Shown: positions 1 to 8,078 of the stretch, in pieces | Layout of the letters: the number at the start of each line of letters is the position of its first letter | Numbering within the stretch: the first letter of the stretch is position 1 | Origin: JABWAN01 sp041918175 | Lineage (GTDB): Bacteria > Zhuqueibacterota > Zhuqueibacteria > Zhuqueibacterales > Zhuqueibacteraceae | DNA: 64,000 nt | Assembly: GCA_041918175.1 (NCBI GenBank) | Contig: JAYRWE010000007.1 | Coordinates: forward strand, 119,087-183,086 | Direction of reading: 5' to 3' | Notes under the pieces: model-generated | Seen by the model: only the letters and a program-made list of their open reading frames with translations | What the model was told of the DNA's origin: nothing | Databases searched by the model: none | Program-made: the position numbers and the translations under genes

Positions 1-204
1 AAAGCGCACTTCGGCAAGATCTGTCGCGGTGAAGTTGAACGCTACGAAGTGGAAAATATTTTTGCGCTCAATTTTATTTTGCACGATTCGCTCGGCGGCG
101 GCGGCTCGGAGAGTTTGAAATCCGACGCGCAAGGCAAGACGCACGGGCTAGGCTTGTTGCAAATGGAGATTGAAGCGCCGGAGGGTTTTGAGGATCGTGG
201 ATAG
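1..204 (+). CDS. AtuA-like ferredoxin-fold domain protein, C-terminal part
   Basis: The gene enters from outside the window in frame 1 and stops at 202-204, leaving 67 residues. The stretch ALNFILHDSLGGGGSESL followed by DAQGKTHG matches what I know of the C-terminal ferredoxin-fold domain of the AtuA family (acyclic terpene utilisation, DUF1446-like). In that family LNF, the Gly-rich turn and DAQGK are conserved. AtuA proteins occur with enoyl-CoA hydratases and acyl-CoA dehydrogenases in terpenoid or leucine breakdown clusters, and the next gene here is such a hydratase. The exact reaction is unknown. The last few residues and the stop codon lie inside a palindromic repeat starting near 190, so the natural C-terminus may have been replaced. 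I am confident in the family and less so in the role. Confidence 0.75.
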   Translation, partial: KAHFGKICRGEVERYEVENIFALNFILHDSLGGGGSESLKSDAQGKTHGLGLLQMEIEAPEGFEDRG

Positions 205-413
205 CAGATCGTGGATGGTTGATTGTGGATCGTAGATGGCTGGAATGTGCCGCCCCATTCCTTGTCATTCTGGAGGAATCTTCCCTCGTGCTCGAATCAA
301 AAGTCTATGCCCAGTGCGAGGGAAGGTTCTTCCAGAATGACATCTGATGAAGGGACGACACCACGCCACGATCAACCATCTACGATCCACTATCCACGAT
401 TAACGATCCTCAT
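190..413. repeat. nested palindromic intergenic element (outer arms 190-240/367-413, inner arms 264-288/317-341)
   Basis: The outer arms are imperfect inverted copies built from GATCGTGGAT/GATCGTAGATGG words. The inner arms of 25 bases match at 23 positions and begin GTCATTCTGG. The inner element recurs at 6198-6272 and, more decayed, at 43261-43374, so it is a dispersed family rather than a single terminator. There is no coding capacity worth reporting. The ribosome-binding site of the next gene (AAGGAG, 431-436) lies just outside. Confidence 0.75.
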
Positions 414-441
414 CAACTAAAACTCCACGGAAGGAGCAGCA

Positions 442-1230
442 TTGGCTGGGTTTCAATTCATCAAATACAGCGTTGAGAATTACATCGGCAAGCTGACGCT
501 CAATCGTCCGCCGGTGAATGCGCTGGGTCGCCAACTCGTGAGTGAAATTTTTGCGGCGGCAAATTTAGCGAACCGTGATGTGGCGAGAAAAGAGTTGCGC
601 GTGTTGATTCTCAATGCCGAAGGCTCGCACTTCTGCGCAGGCGCGGATTTGAAAGAGCGCAAAGAAGTGCCCGAAGATCAAGTCGTGCATGTCGTGCAAG
701 GCATTCGCAACGCCGTACAAGCCATCGCCGAGATCAAAGTGCCGACGCTTGCCGCGATTCAAGGCTCGGCGCTCGGCGGCGGAATGGAGTTGGCGCTCGC
801 CGCGGACATGCGCGTGCTCGGCGAAAGCGCGAAGCTGGGCTTGCGCGAAACCGCACTCGCGATTTTGCCCGGCGCGGGTGGCACGCAACGATTGACGCGA
901 TTAATTGGCTATGCGCGCGCGATGGAATGGATTGCCACGGCAAAAATTTTCGAAGCGCAGGAATGTCTCGCGCACGGCATTGCCAATCGTGTGGTGCCCG
1001 ATGCCGAAGTGAATGACGCAACTTTGTATTGCGCGAAATTGATCGCCGCGAATGGTCCGCTCGCCGTGCAATATGCCAAAGAAGCCATGCAACGCGGACT
1101 TGAAATGTCGCTAACGAGCGGCTTGGAAATCGAATTTGAATGTTATAAACGCATCATTCCGACCGCGGATCGGCGCGAAGCATTGCAGGCGTTTAATGAA
1201 AAACGCGCGCCGCATTTTAAAGGCGAATAA
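442..1230 (+). CDS. enoyl-CoA hydratase/isomerase (methylglutaconyl-CoA hydratase-like)
   Basis: This 262-residue crotonase-fold protein hydrates an enoyl-CoA double bond in the cytoplasm. The oxyanion-hole segments CAGADLKER (about 65-73) and ALGGGMELALA (about 110-120) are intact. The two catalytic glutamates of hydratases are present as E116 and E136. The GADLKER motif, the LRETALAILPGAGGTQR segment and the C-terminal end KRAPHFKGE resemble methylglutaconyl-CoA hydratases (AUH/LiuC) of leucine catabolism more than FadB-type hydratases. That assignment is by memory of family motifs. I chose the TTG start at 442 because AAGGAG sits 5 bases upstream. The AtuA-like gene precedes it and an acyl-CoA dehydrogenase follows after a two-gene module, which fits a leucine or terpenoid acyl-CoA pathway. 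Confidence 0.85.
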   Translation: MAGFQFIKYSVENYIGKLTLNRPPVNALGRQLVSEIFAAANLANRDVARKELRVLILNAEGSHFCAGADLKERKEVPEDQVVHVVQGIRNAVQAIAEIKVPTLAAIQGSALGGGMELALAADMRVLGESAKLGLRETALAILPGAGGTQRLTRLIGYARAMEWIATAKIFEAQECLAHGIANRVVPDAEVNDATLYCAKLIAANGPLAVQYAKEAMQRGLEMSLTSGLEIEFECYKRIIPTADRREALQAFNEKRAPHFKGE

Positions 1231-1245
1231 AAGTTATCGCAAACG

Positions 1246-1749
1246 ATGACGAAAGAGCAAATACAAACCTGCCTCCAAGCATTGAACGACGAGTTAGGCG
1301 CATTGCACGTGAAAGGCGAAGTTTGCCTTTACGGCGGGGCTGTGATGTGTTTGGTGTTTGATGCCCGACCGAGCACGAAAGACGTTGACGCCGTTTTCAA
1401 ACCGACGCAGCAAATGCGCGAAGCGATCAAGCGCGTTGGAGAACAACAACGTTTACGCGAAGACTGGCTCAACGACGCGGTGAAAGGTTTTGTTGTGCCG
1501 CATCCTCAGCGGGTGTTGTGGGAGTTGTCTCATCTCAAAGTTTATGTGCCCGAGCCGGATTATTTGCTCGCGATGAAGACTTTAGCGGCGCGCGTTGAAG
1601 GAACAGACCAACAGGACGTGAGATTCTTGATCGGCTTGCTGCGGTTACAAACACCGCAGGAGGTTTTTGCCATTCTTGAAAAGTATTATCCTCGGCAACA
1701 AATCAAACCGGCAACACAATTTTTTATCGAAGAGCTGTTTGAGCAATGA
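1246..1749 (+). CDS. nucleotidyltransferase-like protein (DUF6036 type)
   Basis: The protein has 167 residues. The segment LYGGAVMCLVFDARPSTKDVD (about 28-48) is the GG...(D/S)xD pattern of minimal nucleotidyltransferase folds, with an Arg-Pro-Ser/Thr-x-Asp-x-Asp core. A helical C-terminal half follows with LAMKTLAAR and a DVRFL segment, as in DUF6036/AbiEii-like proteins. Family members often act as the nucleotidyltransferase half of two-gene toxin-antitoxin modules. It starts 15 bases after the hydratase, and its stop overlaps the next start in an ATGA, so the two are translated together. Toxin or antitoxin status cannot be decided from sequence. Confidence 0.7.
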   Translation: MTKEQIQTCLQALNDELGALHVKGEVCLYGGAVMCLVFDARPSTKDVDAVFKPTQQMREAIKRVGEQQRLREDWLNDAVKGFVVPHPQRVLWELSHLKVYVPEPDYLLAMKTLAARVEGTDQQDVRFLIGLLRLQTPQEVFAILEKYYPRQQIKPATQFFIEELFEQ

Positions 1750-2099
1750 CGAGTCTGTTTGAAACCAAACAACGCATCGTCGCCGATCCCACCAATTGGG
1801 CGATTGCGCTGATGGATTTTGTCGATGATTTTCGTTACTTCAAAGATCCGAGCGCAATCGTGGAAGCGATCAACTTTGACAATGAAAAGATGGATGCTTT
1901 GTTGGCAGCGACGGTGCATTACTTGTGCAACGAATCCGACTTAAAAATTCCTGATTGGGTTTGGGCGGCACCGCCTTGCCGACATCCGTGGTTCGTCTCC
2001 GGTTTGGAAAATTTGAAAGCGATTGCCCTAGTCGAAAGCCCGTTGCCGTTTCGGTTGCGAAAAATTTTTGTGTTGGAAAATTTTCTTGTGCGCGTTTGA
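1746..2099 (+). CDS. hypothetical partner of the DUF6036-like gene
   Basis: The protein has 117 residues and no recognised catalytic motif. It is rich in aromatic residues (WVWAAPPCRHPWF near 73-85) and ends with ESPLPFRLRKIFVLENFLVRV. I recall the terminal pattern 'SPxPFRxRxIFVxxNxLxR' from small proteins encoded next to DUF6036-type nucleotidyltransferases. The 4-bp ATGA overlap with the upstream gene supports a functional pair. A toxin-antitoxin or defence module is an inference from gene arrangement only. An RNA-independent metabolic role is not excluded, but nothing in the sequence suggests one. Confidence 0.65.
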   Translation: MTSLFETKQRIVADPTNWAIALMDFVDDFRYFKDPSAIVEAINFDNEKMDALLAATVHYLCNESDLKIPDWVWAAPPCRHPWFVSGLENLKAIALVESPLPFRLRKIFVLENFLVRV

Positions 2100-2140
2100 G
2101 TTGAAACTTCTCACCCCATCTTAAAACCGAAAGAATAAGC

Positions 2141-3283
2141 ATGCTGAACCTATCCGACGAACAAATCATGCTGCGCGACACCGTGCGCGAGTTTGCGCAA
2201 AAAGAAATCGAGCCGAAAGCCGCGGAGATTGATGTCACGATGGAATTTCCCGCGGAGACGCTGCGCAAAATGGGCGAGCTGGGATTTCTCGGCATTCCGT
2301 TTCCTTCGGCATATGGCGGCAGCGATCTCGATACGCTGTCTTTTGCTTTGATGATGGAAGAAATCGCGAAGGCGTGCGGCTCGACCACGCTTTCGGTTGC
2401 GGCGCATTGTTCGCTTTGTTCGATGCCGATACTCATGTTCGGCAATGAAGCGCAGAAGAAAAAATATCTGCCGCCGTTGTTGAACGGGGAGAAGTTCGGC
2501 TCGTTCTGTTTGACTGAGTCGCACAGCGGTTCCGATGCGGGCGCGCTCACCACGCAAGCAGTGCGCAAAGGTAACGAGTACATTCTCAACGGCAACAAAA
2601 TGTATGTCACCAACGGCGGCTATGCCGGAACGTATGTCGTGTTCGCGAAGACCAATCCTGAAGCGAAGACGAAAGGCATCAGCGCGTTTATTGTCGAGCG
2701 CGAATATCCCGGTGTGGTCATCGGCAAAAAAGAGAACAAGCTCGGCTTGCGTGCGAGCGACACGCGTCAAATTACATTTGAAGATTGTCGCGTGCCCGCG
2801 GCGAATCTACTGGGTGAAGAGAACGAGGCATTCAAATATGCGATGCAAATCCTCGACGGCGGCCGCATCGGCATCGGCGCGATGGCCGTCGGTCTCGGCC
2901 AGGCTGCGATGGACAAAGCGACAGCTTATTCGAAAGAGCGCAAAGCTTTCGGCCAAGCCATTAGCGAGTTTCAAGCGATACGTTGGTATATCGCGGATAT
3001 GGCAACGGAACTGCACGCCGCGCGTTTGATGGTGCATCACGCCGCGCAATTGAAAGACGCAGGCAAGCCGTTCGTGAAAGAAGCCGCAATGGCCAAACTC
3101 TTCGCGAGCGAAGCCGCGATGCGCGCGTGCAACAAAGCCATTCAAACTTTCGGCGGTTACGGCTATATTATGGATTATCCCGTCGAGCGCTATTGGCGCG
3201 ACACGAAGCTCACTGAGATCGGCGAGGGCACGAGCGAAGTGCAGAGAATGGTGATTTCGAGAGAAGTGTTGAAAGATATCTAA
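2141..3283 (+). CDS. acyl-CoA dehydrogenase (short-chain/isovaleryl type)
   Basis: This 380-residue flavoprotein introduces the alpha,beta double bond into an acyl-CoA, passing electrons to electron-transfer flavoprotein. The length is typical for the family. The signature segments are present: FCLTESHSGSDAGA near 125-140 (flavin/substrate site), the LGLRASDTRQITFEDC region, the ILDGGRIGIGAMAVGLGQAA helix, and GEGTSEVQR near the C-terminus. The general base of this subfamily is expected at E362, just before GTSE. It starts with ATG 41 bases after the small module. Substrate length cannot be fixed; butyryl-, isovaleryl- or 2-methylacyl-CoA are the main options. A second paralogue lies at 11402-12541. 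Confidence 0.93.
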   Translation: MLNLSDEQIMLRDTVREFAQKEIEPKAAEIDVTMEFPAETLRKMGELGFLGIPFPSAYGGSDLDTLSFALMMEEIAKACGSTTLSVAAHCSLCSMPILMFGNEAQKKKYLPPLLNGEKFGSFCLTESHSGSDAGALTTQAVRKGNEYILNGNKMYVTNGGYAGTYVVFAKTNPEAKTKGISAFIVEREYPGVVIGKKENKLGLRASDTRQITFEDCRVPAANLLGEENEAFKYAMQILDGGRIGIGAMAVGLGQAAMDKATAYSKERKAFGQAISEFQAIRWYIADMATELHAARLMVHHAAQLKDAGKPFVKEAAMAKLFASEAAMRACNKAIQTFGGYGYIMDYPVERYWRDTKLTEIGEGTSEVQRMVISREVLKDI

Positions 3284-3429
3284 TGAACCAACCTGGAAAG
3301 GCTTGATGACGCATACTTGCTTCATCGCCATGAACACTATCCGATTGCTTGTATGTCCCGAAGGAAATAAAAGCTTGCGGCGAAACCCATGTTGGAAAAA
3401 CGTCTCTCAATTCTTCCGTGTGGTATAAT

Positions 3430-4701
3430 ATGATTTGCCTAGTCGAAGCTCTCCATTATCGCTCACTGCGTTGCCTCAGCCAAGCTGTTTCTCCTTTCAA
3501 TATCTTGATTGGACCGAATGCAACGGGTAAAAGCACCTTTTTAGACACACTGGCATTTGCCGGCGAGCTTCTCAAACATGGCCCCGAAGACGGCATCCGG
3601 CGTCGAGCCCGTTCCATTGAAGAGATAACTTGGAACGGCGCAGGCAAATCGTTCGAGTTGGCGTTCGAGTTTATTATTCCTGAACGCTTTCATCTAGGCA
3701 AAAAGAACGGTGAATTTAAATTTTGCCGCTATGAAATCCAAATCGGGTATTCAAAGCAAAACGAAGCCTCTTTGTTGCATGAAACATTTTGGTTAAAAAG
3801 CGAAGCCGCCAAGATTGCCGATGATGAAAACAACGTCCTCAATCAAATCGACATGTTTCCCAACGAGCCGCCGATCAAGGAATCGCTTTTGATCGGCTCA
3901 CGCAAACATGCACCGCAAGGATGGCGTAAGGTCGTCAACAAAATAAGCGATTCCGGCAATGATTGGTTCAAGGCGGAAACAGGCGAATGGAATAACCTCT
4001 TTCGGCTCGGCCCTCGGAAATCTTCGCTGGCAAACCTTCCTGAAGACGAGGAAAAATTTCCCGTGTCTGTATGGGCCAAACGGCTTTTAATGGAAGGCGT
4101 GCAAGTGCTCGCTTTAAACAGTTTTGCCATGCGCCAACCGTGTTCGCCATTGGCGCCGAAGCATTTTCTGCCGGATGGCTCGAACCTGCCCCTTGCTGTT
4201 CGTGAGTTGGAAAAGGCTCCCGACCGCTTCGCACGTTGGCTCGAACATGTGCAAACCGCGCTTCCCGATATAAAGAGTATCATCGTTAAGGAGAGAGATG
4301 AAGACCGACATCTCTATCTTGAAATACTCTATGGTACGAGTGCTCGCGTTCCTTCTTGGTTGGTCTCTGATGGAACTTTGCGTTTGTTGGCGTTAACATT
4401 GATCGCGTATTTGCCTTCTGAAGGAGAAATTTATTTGATTGAAGAACCGGAAAACGGCTTGCACCCCCGCGCGGTAGAAGCCGTTTATCAATCCCTTTCA
4501 TCGGTATATGACAATCAAGTTCTCGTCGCCAGCCATTCTCCCATTTTTTTGGGTTTGGCGAATCTTGATCAAATCCTTTGCTTTGGCAAAGCGCCTTCCG
4601 GAGCAACCAGCATTGTGCGCGGCAACCAACATCCGAAGCTGCAAGACTGGCGCGGCGAAGTCAATCTCAGCGTCTTATTTGCTTCAGGAGTCTTAGGATG
4701 A
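3430..4701 (+). CDS. ABC-type AAA ATPase (AAA_21/RecF-like, defence-associated type)
   Basis: The protein has 423 residues. Walker A GPNATGKST is at residues 28-36. A Walker B/D-loop region, LIEEPENGLHP, lies near residue 340, and an H-loop-like VLVASHSPIF follows about 20 residues later. This is the RecF/SMC-like ATPase layout found in RloA, OLD, Gabija- and PARIS-type systems. I prefer the ATG at 3430, which gives the usual start MICLVEALHYRSL, over an upstream TTG. A TATAAT-like stretch at 3423-3429 precedes it, so the module may have its own promoter. The stop overlaps the ATG of the next gene (ATGA). The pairing with a TOPRIM-like protein suggests anti-phage defence, which is an inference. 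Confidence 0.8.
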   Translation: MICLVEALHYRSLRCLSQAVSPFNILIGPNATGKSTFLDTLAFAGELLKHGPEDGIRRRARSIEEITWNGAGKSFELAFEFIIPERFHLGKKNGEFKFCRYEIQIGYSKQNEASLLHETFWLKSEAAKIADDENNVLNQIDMFPNEPPIKESLLIGSRKHAPQGWRKVVNKISDSGNDWFKAETGEWNNLFRLGPRKSSLANLPEDEEKFPVSVWAKRLLMEGVQVLALNSFAMRQPCSPLAPKHFLPDGSNLPLAVRELEKAPDRFARWLEHVQTALPDIKSIIVKERDEDRHLYLEILYGTSARVPSWLVSDGTLRLLALTLIAYLPSEGEIYLIEEPENGLHPRAVEAVYQSLSSVYDNQVLVASHSPIFLGLANLDQILCFGKAPSGATSIVRGNQHPKLQDWRGEVNLSVLFASGVLG

Positions 4702-5300
4702 AGGACTTGGTAGCGCTGGTGGCTGATGGACAAATGGAAGCCGCTCTCAAAAAAATTTTGCTGCGCGAGCGGGACTTGGGCATCAACGAACTCACTTTCG
4801 ATAGCTATGTTCATCCCGAGCGCGATCCTGGCGTCTTCAGCAAAAGCCACGAGTTTCTACGACCCTTGCAGCGTCAATATCGTTTCGCGCTCGTTTTGTT
4901 TGATCGCGAAGGATGCGGCTCGCATAAGGCAACTGCTGAGATTCAACAGATCGTCACGCAAAGGCTCAATAAGTCTGGATGGCAGCAGCGAAATCATGTT
5001 ATTGTCATTGATCCAGAACTCGAGGTTTGGGTGTGGGCCGGCTCTTCTTTCGTGGCTCAAGCGTTGGGATTAACGGATGATCAACTGCATCAAGTTCTCG
5101 CGAGATTCACTCGCGATGTAAATAACAAGCCGAGTGATCCGAAAAAGGCAATGGAAGATGCTCTTCGAAAAGCTCGACGGCCTCGCTCCTCGGCCATCTA
5201 TGCGAATTTGGCCGCAGCCGTTCCGTTTCAAGCTTGTCGCGATCACAGCTTTGTCGAGTTGAAGTCAACACTCGTTCATTGGTTTGGAAATAAAGAGTGA
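4698..5300 (+). CDS. TOPRIM/RloB-like protein partnered with the ATPase
   Basis: The protein has 200 residues. It begins MKDLVALVADGQMEAAL and carries an acidic arrangement reminiscent of TOPRIM folds: E14 in the first loop, D69-x-E71 in LVLFDREGCGSH, and D105-P-E107-L-E109 in VIDPELEVWVW. OLD nucleases, RloB and DUF4276/DUF4435 proteins share this logic of an early Glu followed by a DxD/DxE strand. I have a faint memory of this exact family being annotated in methylation-associated defence loci, but I cannot verify it. The gene overlaps the ATPase gene by 4 bases. The likely role is a metal-dependent nuclease or effector controlled by the ATPase. Catalysis is unproven. Confidence 0.6.
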   Translation: MKDLVALVADGQMEAALKKILLRERDLGINELTFDSYVHPERDPGVFSKSHEFLRPLQRQYRFALVLFDREGCGSHKATAEIQQIVTQRLNKSGWQQRNHVIVIDPELEVWVWAGSSFVAQALGLTDDQLHQVLARFTRDVNNKPSDPKKAMEDALRKARRPRSSAIYANLAAAVPFQACRDHSFVELKSTLVHWFGNKE

Positions 5301-5310
5301 CTCCATCAAT

Positions 5311-6150
5311 ATGAACCTCGGCAATCTCGAAATCCACCTCCTCTCCGACGGCCTCTTTCGTCTTGATGGCGGCGCGATGTTTGGCGTGGTGCCGCGCGTG
5401 TTGTGGGAACGCATGGACGTGCCCGACGAGAAGAATCGCATTCTCATGGGCATGAACGCGCTGCTTATCATTCGTGAGCAAGAAAAAATTCTCATCGACT
5501 GCGGCATTGGGGACAAGTTCGATGCGAAGTTCGGCAACATGTTCGGCGTGCATCGCGAGCAAACGTTGCTTGACCGTCTCGCGGCTTTGCAGCTTCAGCC
5601 CGAAGACATTACGCACGTAATTCTCACGCATTTGCATTTCGATCACATCGGCTGGAGCACGCGCCGCAACGCGAACGGCGAGATCGTTCCGACTTTTTCC
5701 AGTGCAAAATATTATTGCCAGCGCGCCGAATACGAAGTCGCGCTCGCGCCCGACCCGCGCAGTAAAGCGAGTTATGTGCAAGAGAATTTCGTTCCGCTCG
5801 CGCAGCACGGTGTGCTCAAATTTCTCGAAGGCAGCAGCGAAATACTGCCCGGCGTCGAGGGCGTCGTCACCGGCGGCCACACGCGCGATCACATGATCGT
5901 CAAAGCGCATAGCGCAGGCAAAACCGTTTGCTTCCTCGCGGATTTGGTGCCGACGCCTTCGCACTTGCGCACGCCGTATGTGATGGGCTACGATCTTTAT
6001 CCCGGCCAAACGATGTTGATCAAACCAAAAGTTTTGCAGCAAGCTTTCGAGGAGCAATGGCTGCTCGTGTTTGAACACGCGCCGCGCTTGCGCGCAGGCT
6101 ATTTGCGACAAGCGGAGGGCAATTGGAAGATTGACACGGTTGAGTTTTGA
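5311..6150 (+). CDS. MBL-fold metallo-hydrolase
   Basis: The protein has 279 residues from ATG 5311. The metal-binding motif THLHFDHIGW (HxHxDH) lies near residue 105-115. It is followed by a GGHTRDH histidine around residue 190, an LADLVPTP aspartate segment, and a late histidine in FEHAP. These are the ligands of a dinuclear metallo-beta-lactamase fold. Family members hydrolyse thioesters, lactones or other esters. Its place among acyl-CoA genes would fit a thioesterase-like or glyoxalase-like role, but that is only context. An upstream TTG in the same frame (5284) would overlap the previous gene's end and lacks a ribosome-binding site. Confidence 0.85.
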   Translation: MNLGNLEIHLLSDGLFRLDGGAMFGVVPRVLWERMDVPDEKNRILMGMNALLIIREQEKILIDCGIGDKFDAKFGNMFGVHREQTLLDRLAALQLQPEDITHVILTHLHFDHIGWSTRRNANGEIVPTFSSAKYYCQRAEYEVALAPDPRSKASYVQENFVPLAQHGVLKFLEGSSEILPGVEGVVTGGHTRDHMIVKAHSAGKTVCFLADLVPTPSHLRTPYVMGYDLYPGQTMLIKPKVLQQAFEEQWLLVFEHAPRLRAGYLRQAEGNWKIDTVEF

Positions 6151-6197
6151 ATATCGTTATACTACATCGAAATCAATTTGACTGTCTCCTTTTGAAT

Positions 6198-6272
6198 TGT
6201 CATCCAGCAAGGAACTTCCCTTGTGCTCCGCAAGCTTCCTAGCGCGAGGGAAGGTTCTTTCAGAATGACAAA
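6198..6272. repeat. second copy of the GTCATTCTGG-type palindrome
   Basis: Left arm (about 6198-6228) and right arm (6241-6272) are imperfect inverted copies. The right arm reads GAGGGAAGGTTCTTTCAGAATGAC, nearly the same as the right inner arm at 317-341. It lies between the MBL hydrolase and the small membrane protein, where it could also act as an RNA hairpin. Confidence 0.7.
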
Positions 6273-6323
6273 TTTGAGGAGGCATGCGATCACAAACAAT
6301 GCGAGAGATGACGCGGAGAAATC

Positions 6324-6836
6324 ATGGCGAAAGCAAATCCGCCGGTTGATACCCAAGTCAAAGTTGCAAAGATTAGTGCGATCCAAGCGATCGTGGTTGC
6401 AGTGATCACGGTTGCGGGTGGCTCGCTCGGCTATTTTCTCGGCGATGCGGGTAAAATGAAGTCCGCGCCGAAAGTGCAACAACATTGGCTCACCGTTGCG
6501 GGTGTGAGTTATGCCGGCACGGCGCGCATTGTCATCAACATCAACGGCAACGATTTCTCGTATCCTGCCAAACAAATTTGGGCCGGCGCAGATTATGACG
6601 CCACGCAAGAGAAAATACCGTTACCCATCGACAGCGAAGTTTTTCAAATTACTTTCACTGCGCTGGTTGACGACGCCGATCCAAACTTTGCAGGATTCTA
6701 TTCCACCAAGCTTGGCGAAGAGAAAATTGGCGCGTCGCAAATGCCGACCGGCATGCGCACGATTTCAGGTATTCCTTCTGCAGGCAGTGCGCAAGCGCTT
6801 GCGCCGCTTCTTGAAATTAAATATGCTATCGAGTGA
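6324..6836 (+). CDS. hypothetical membrane-anchored protein
   Basis: The protein has 170 residues and belongs to no family I recognise. Residues about 18-42 (ISAIQAIVVAVITVAGGSLGYFLG) form one hydrophobic segment with no cleavage-site pattern, so an N-terminal anchor is likely. The rest, about 125 residues, is predicted beta-rich and extracytoplasmic: LTVAGVSYAGTARIVININGN, then FSYPAKQIWAG and FQITFTALVDDA. It lies 38 bases before the thiolase gene and on the same strand, but nothing ties it to acyl-CoA metabolism. It could be part of another inserted cassette. Confidence 0.6.
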   Translation: MAKANPPVDTQVKVAKISAIQAIVVAVITVAGGSLGYFLGDAGKMKSAPKVQQHWLTVAGVSYAGTARIVININGNDFSYPAKQIWAGADYDATQEKIPLPIDSEVFQITFTALVDDADPNFAGFYSTKLGEEKIGASQMPTGMRTISGIPSAGSAQALAPLLEIKYAIE

Positions 6837-6874
6837 TCGTGTTCGAACTTTTACCAAACCCTAAGGGCGAGCAA

Positions 6875-8068
6875 ATGTCAAACTCATTTCGTGAAGTCGT
6901 AATTGCCGGCGCGTGCCGCACGCCAATTGGCGCGTTTCAAGGCGCGCTCGCGGCTATTCCCGCGCCGGAGTTGGGCGCATTGGTCGTGAAAGAAGCGTTG
7001 CAGCGCGCGGGCGTTGATCCGAAAAAAGTTGATGAAGTGATCATGGGCTGCGTGTTGCCCGCGGGTGTTGGCCAAGCCCCGGCGCGACAAGCTGCGCTCA
7101 AAGCCGGTTTGCCGGAACAAGTCACGTGTATGACGATCAACAAAGTGTGCGGCTCCGGCTTGAAAGCCGTGATGCTCGCGGCGCAGTCCATCGCGCTCGG
7201 CGACGCGGATGTGATTGTCGCGGGCGGCATGGAAAGCATGTCGAACGCGCCCTACTTGCTCAACAAAGCGCGCGACGGCTATCGCCTCGGGCACGGCGAG
7301 TTGATCGACAGCATGATCAAAGACGGCTTGTGGGATGTCTACAATAATTTTCACATGGGCAATGCCGCGGAGTTGTGTGCCCGCGAGTGCAACATTCCGC
7401 GCAGCGCGCAGGACGAGTTCTCGGTGATGAGTTATCAGCGCGCGCAAGCCGCGCAAGCGAACGGCCTCTTCGCAAAAGAGATTGTGCCCGTGCCTCTGCC
7501 TTCTAAAAAAGGCGAGCCGACTTTTGTGAAAGAAGATGAAGAGCCGAAGAAAGCGAATTTCGAAAAGATGGCGACGCTGCGACCCGCGTTTGATAAAGCA
7601 GGAACGATCACGGCAGCGAATGCTTCGAAGATCAATGACGGCGCGGCTGCTGTGGTGGTCATGGCCAAAGAAGTTGCGGATCAACTTGGCGTGAAAGCGC
7701 AAGCGTGTCTCGTCGCGCAAACTTCCGCGGCAAAGAAGCCGGAGTGGTTTACGACCGCGCCTATCGACGCCATTGAAAAAATTCTGAAAAAGTCCGGCTT
7801 TGCATTAAACCAAATCGATCTCTTCGAAATCAACGAAGCCTTCGCGGTCGTGAGCCTCGCGGCGCAACAACAACTCGGCATTCCAATGGAGAAGATGAAC
7901 ATACATGGCGGTGCGGTTGCGCTCGGCCATCCGATTGGCGCGAGTGGCTGCCGCATTCTCGTTTCGCTCATACATGCGCTGCAACAATACCAAAAGCGCT
8001 ACGGCATGGCGGCCATTTGCATCGGCGGCGGCGAAGCTTCGGCGGTGATTGTGGAAAACCTAACGTGA
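6875..8068 (+). CDS. acetyl-CoA C-acyltransferase (thiolase)
   Basis: This 397-residue protein is a biosynthetic-type or degradative thiolase that forms or cleaves acetoacetyl-/3-ketoacyl-CoA. The nucleophilic cysteine is C92 in INKVCGSGLKA. The NEAFA segment, the HGGAVALGHPIGASG motif with its histidine, and the C-terminal CIGGGEA cysteine are all present. The last motif is normally CIGGGQG, so here Gln-Gly is replaced by Glu-Ala, a mild variation. The ATG at 6875 gives the canonical start just before REVVIAGACRTPIG; a longer in-frame start at 6833 overlaps the preceding gene. It completes a beta-oxidation set together with the hydratase, hydroxyacyl-CoA dehydrogenase and two acyl-CoA dehydrogenases. 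Confidence 0.93.
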   Translation: MSNSFREVVIAGACRTPIGAFQGALAAIPAPELGALVVKEALQRAGVDPKKVDEVIMGCVLPAGVGQAPARQAALKAGLPEQVTCMTINKVCGSGLKAVMLAAQSIALGDADVIVAGGMESMSNAPYLLNKARDGYRLGHGELIDSMIKDGLWDVYNNFHMGNAAELCARECNIPRSAQDEFSVMSYQRAQAAQANGLFAKEIVPVPLPSKKGEPTFVKEDEEPKKANFEKMATLRPAFDKAGTITAANASKINDGAAAVVVMAKEVADQLGVKAQACLVAQTSAAKKPEWFTTAPIDAIEKILKKSGFALNQIDLFEINEAFAVVSLAAQQQLGIPMEKMNIHGGAVALGHPIGASGCRILVSLIHALQQYQKRYGMAAICIGGGEASAVIVENLT

Positions 8069-8078
8069 GATGCTCACA

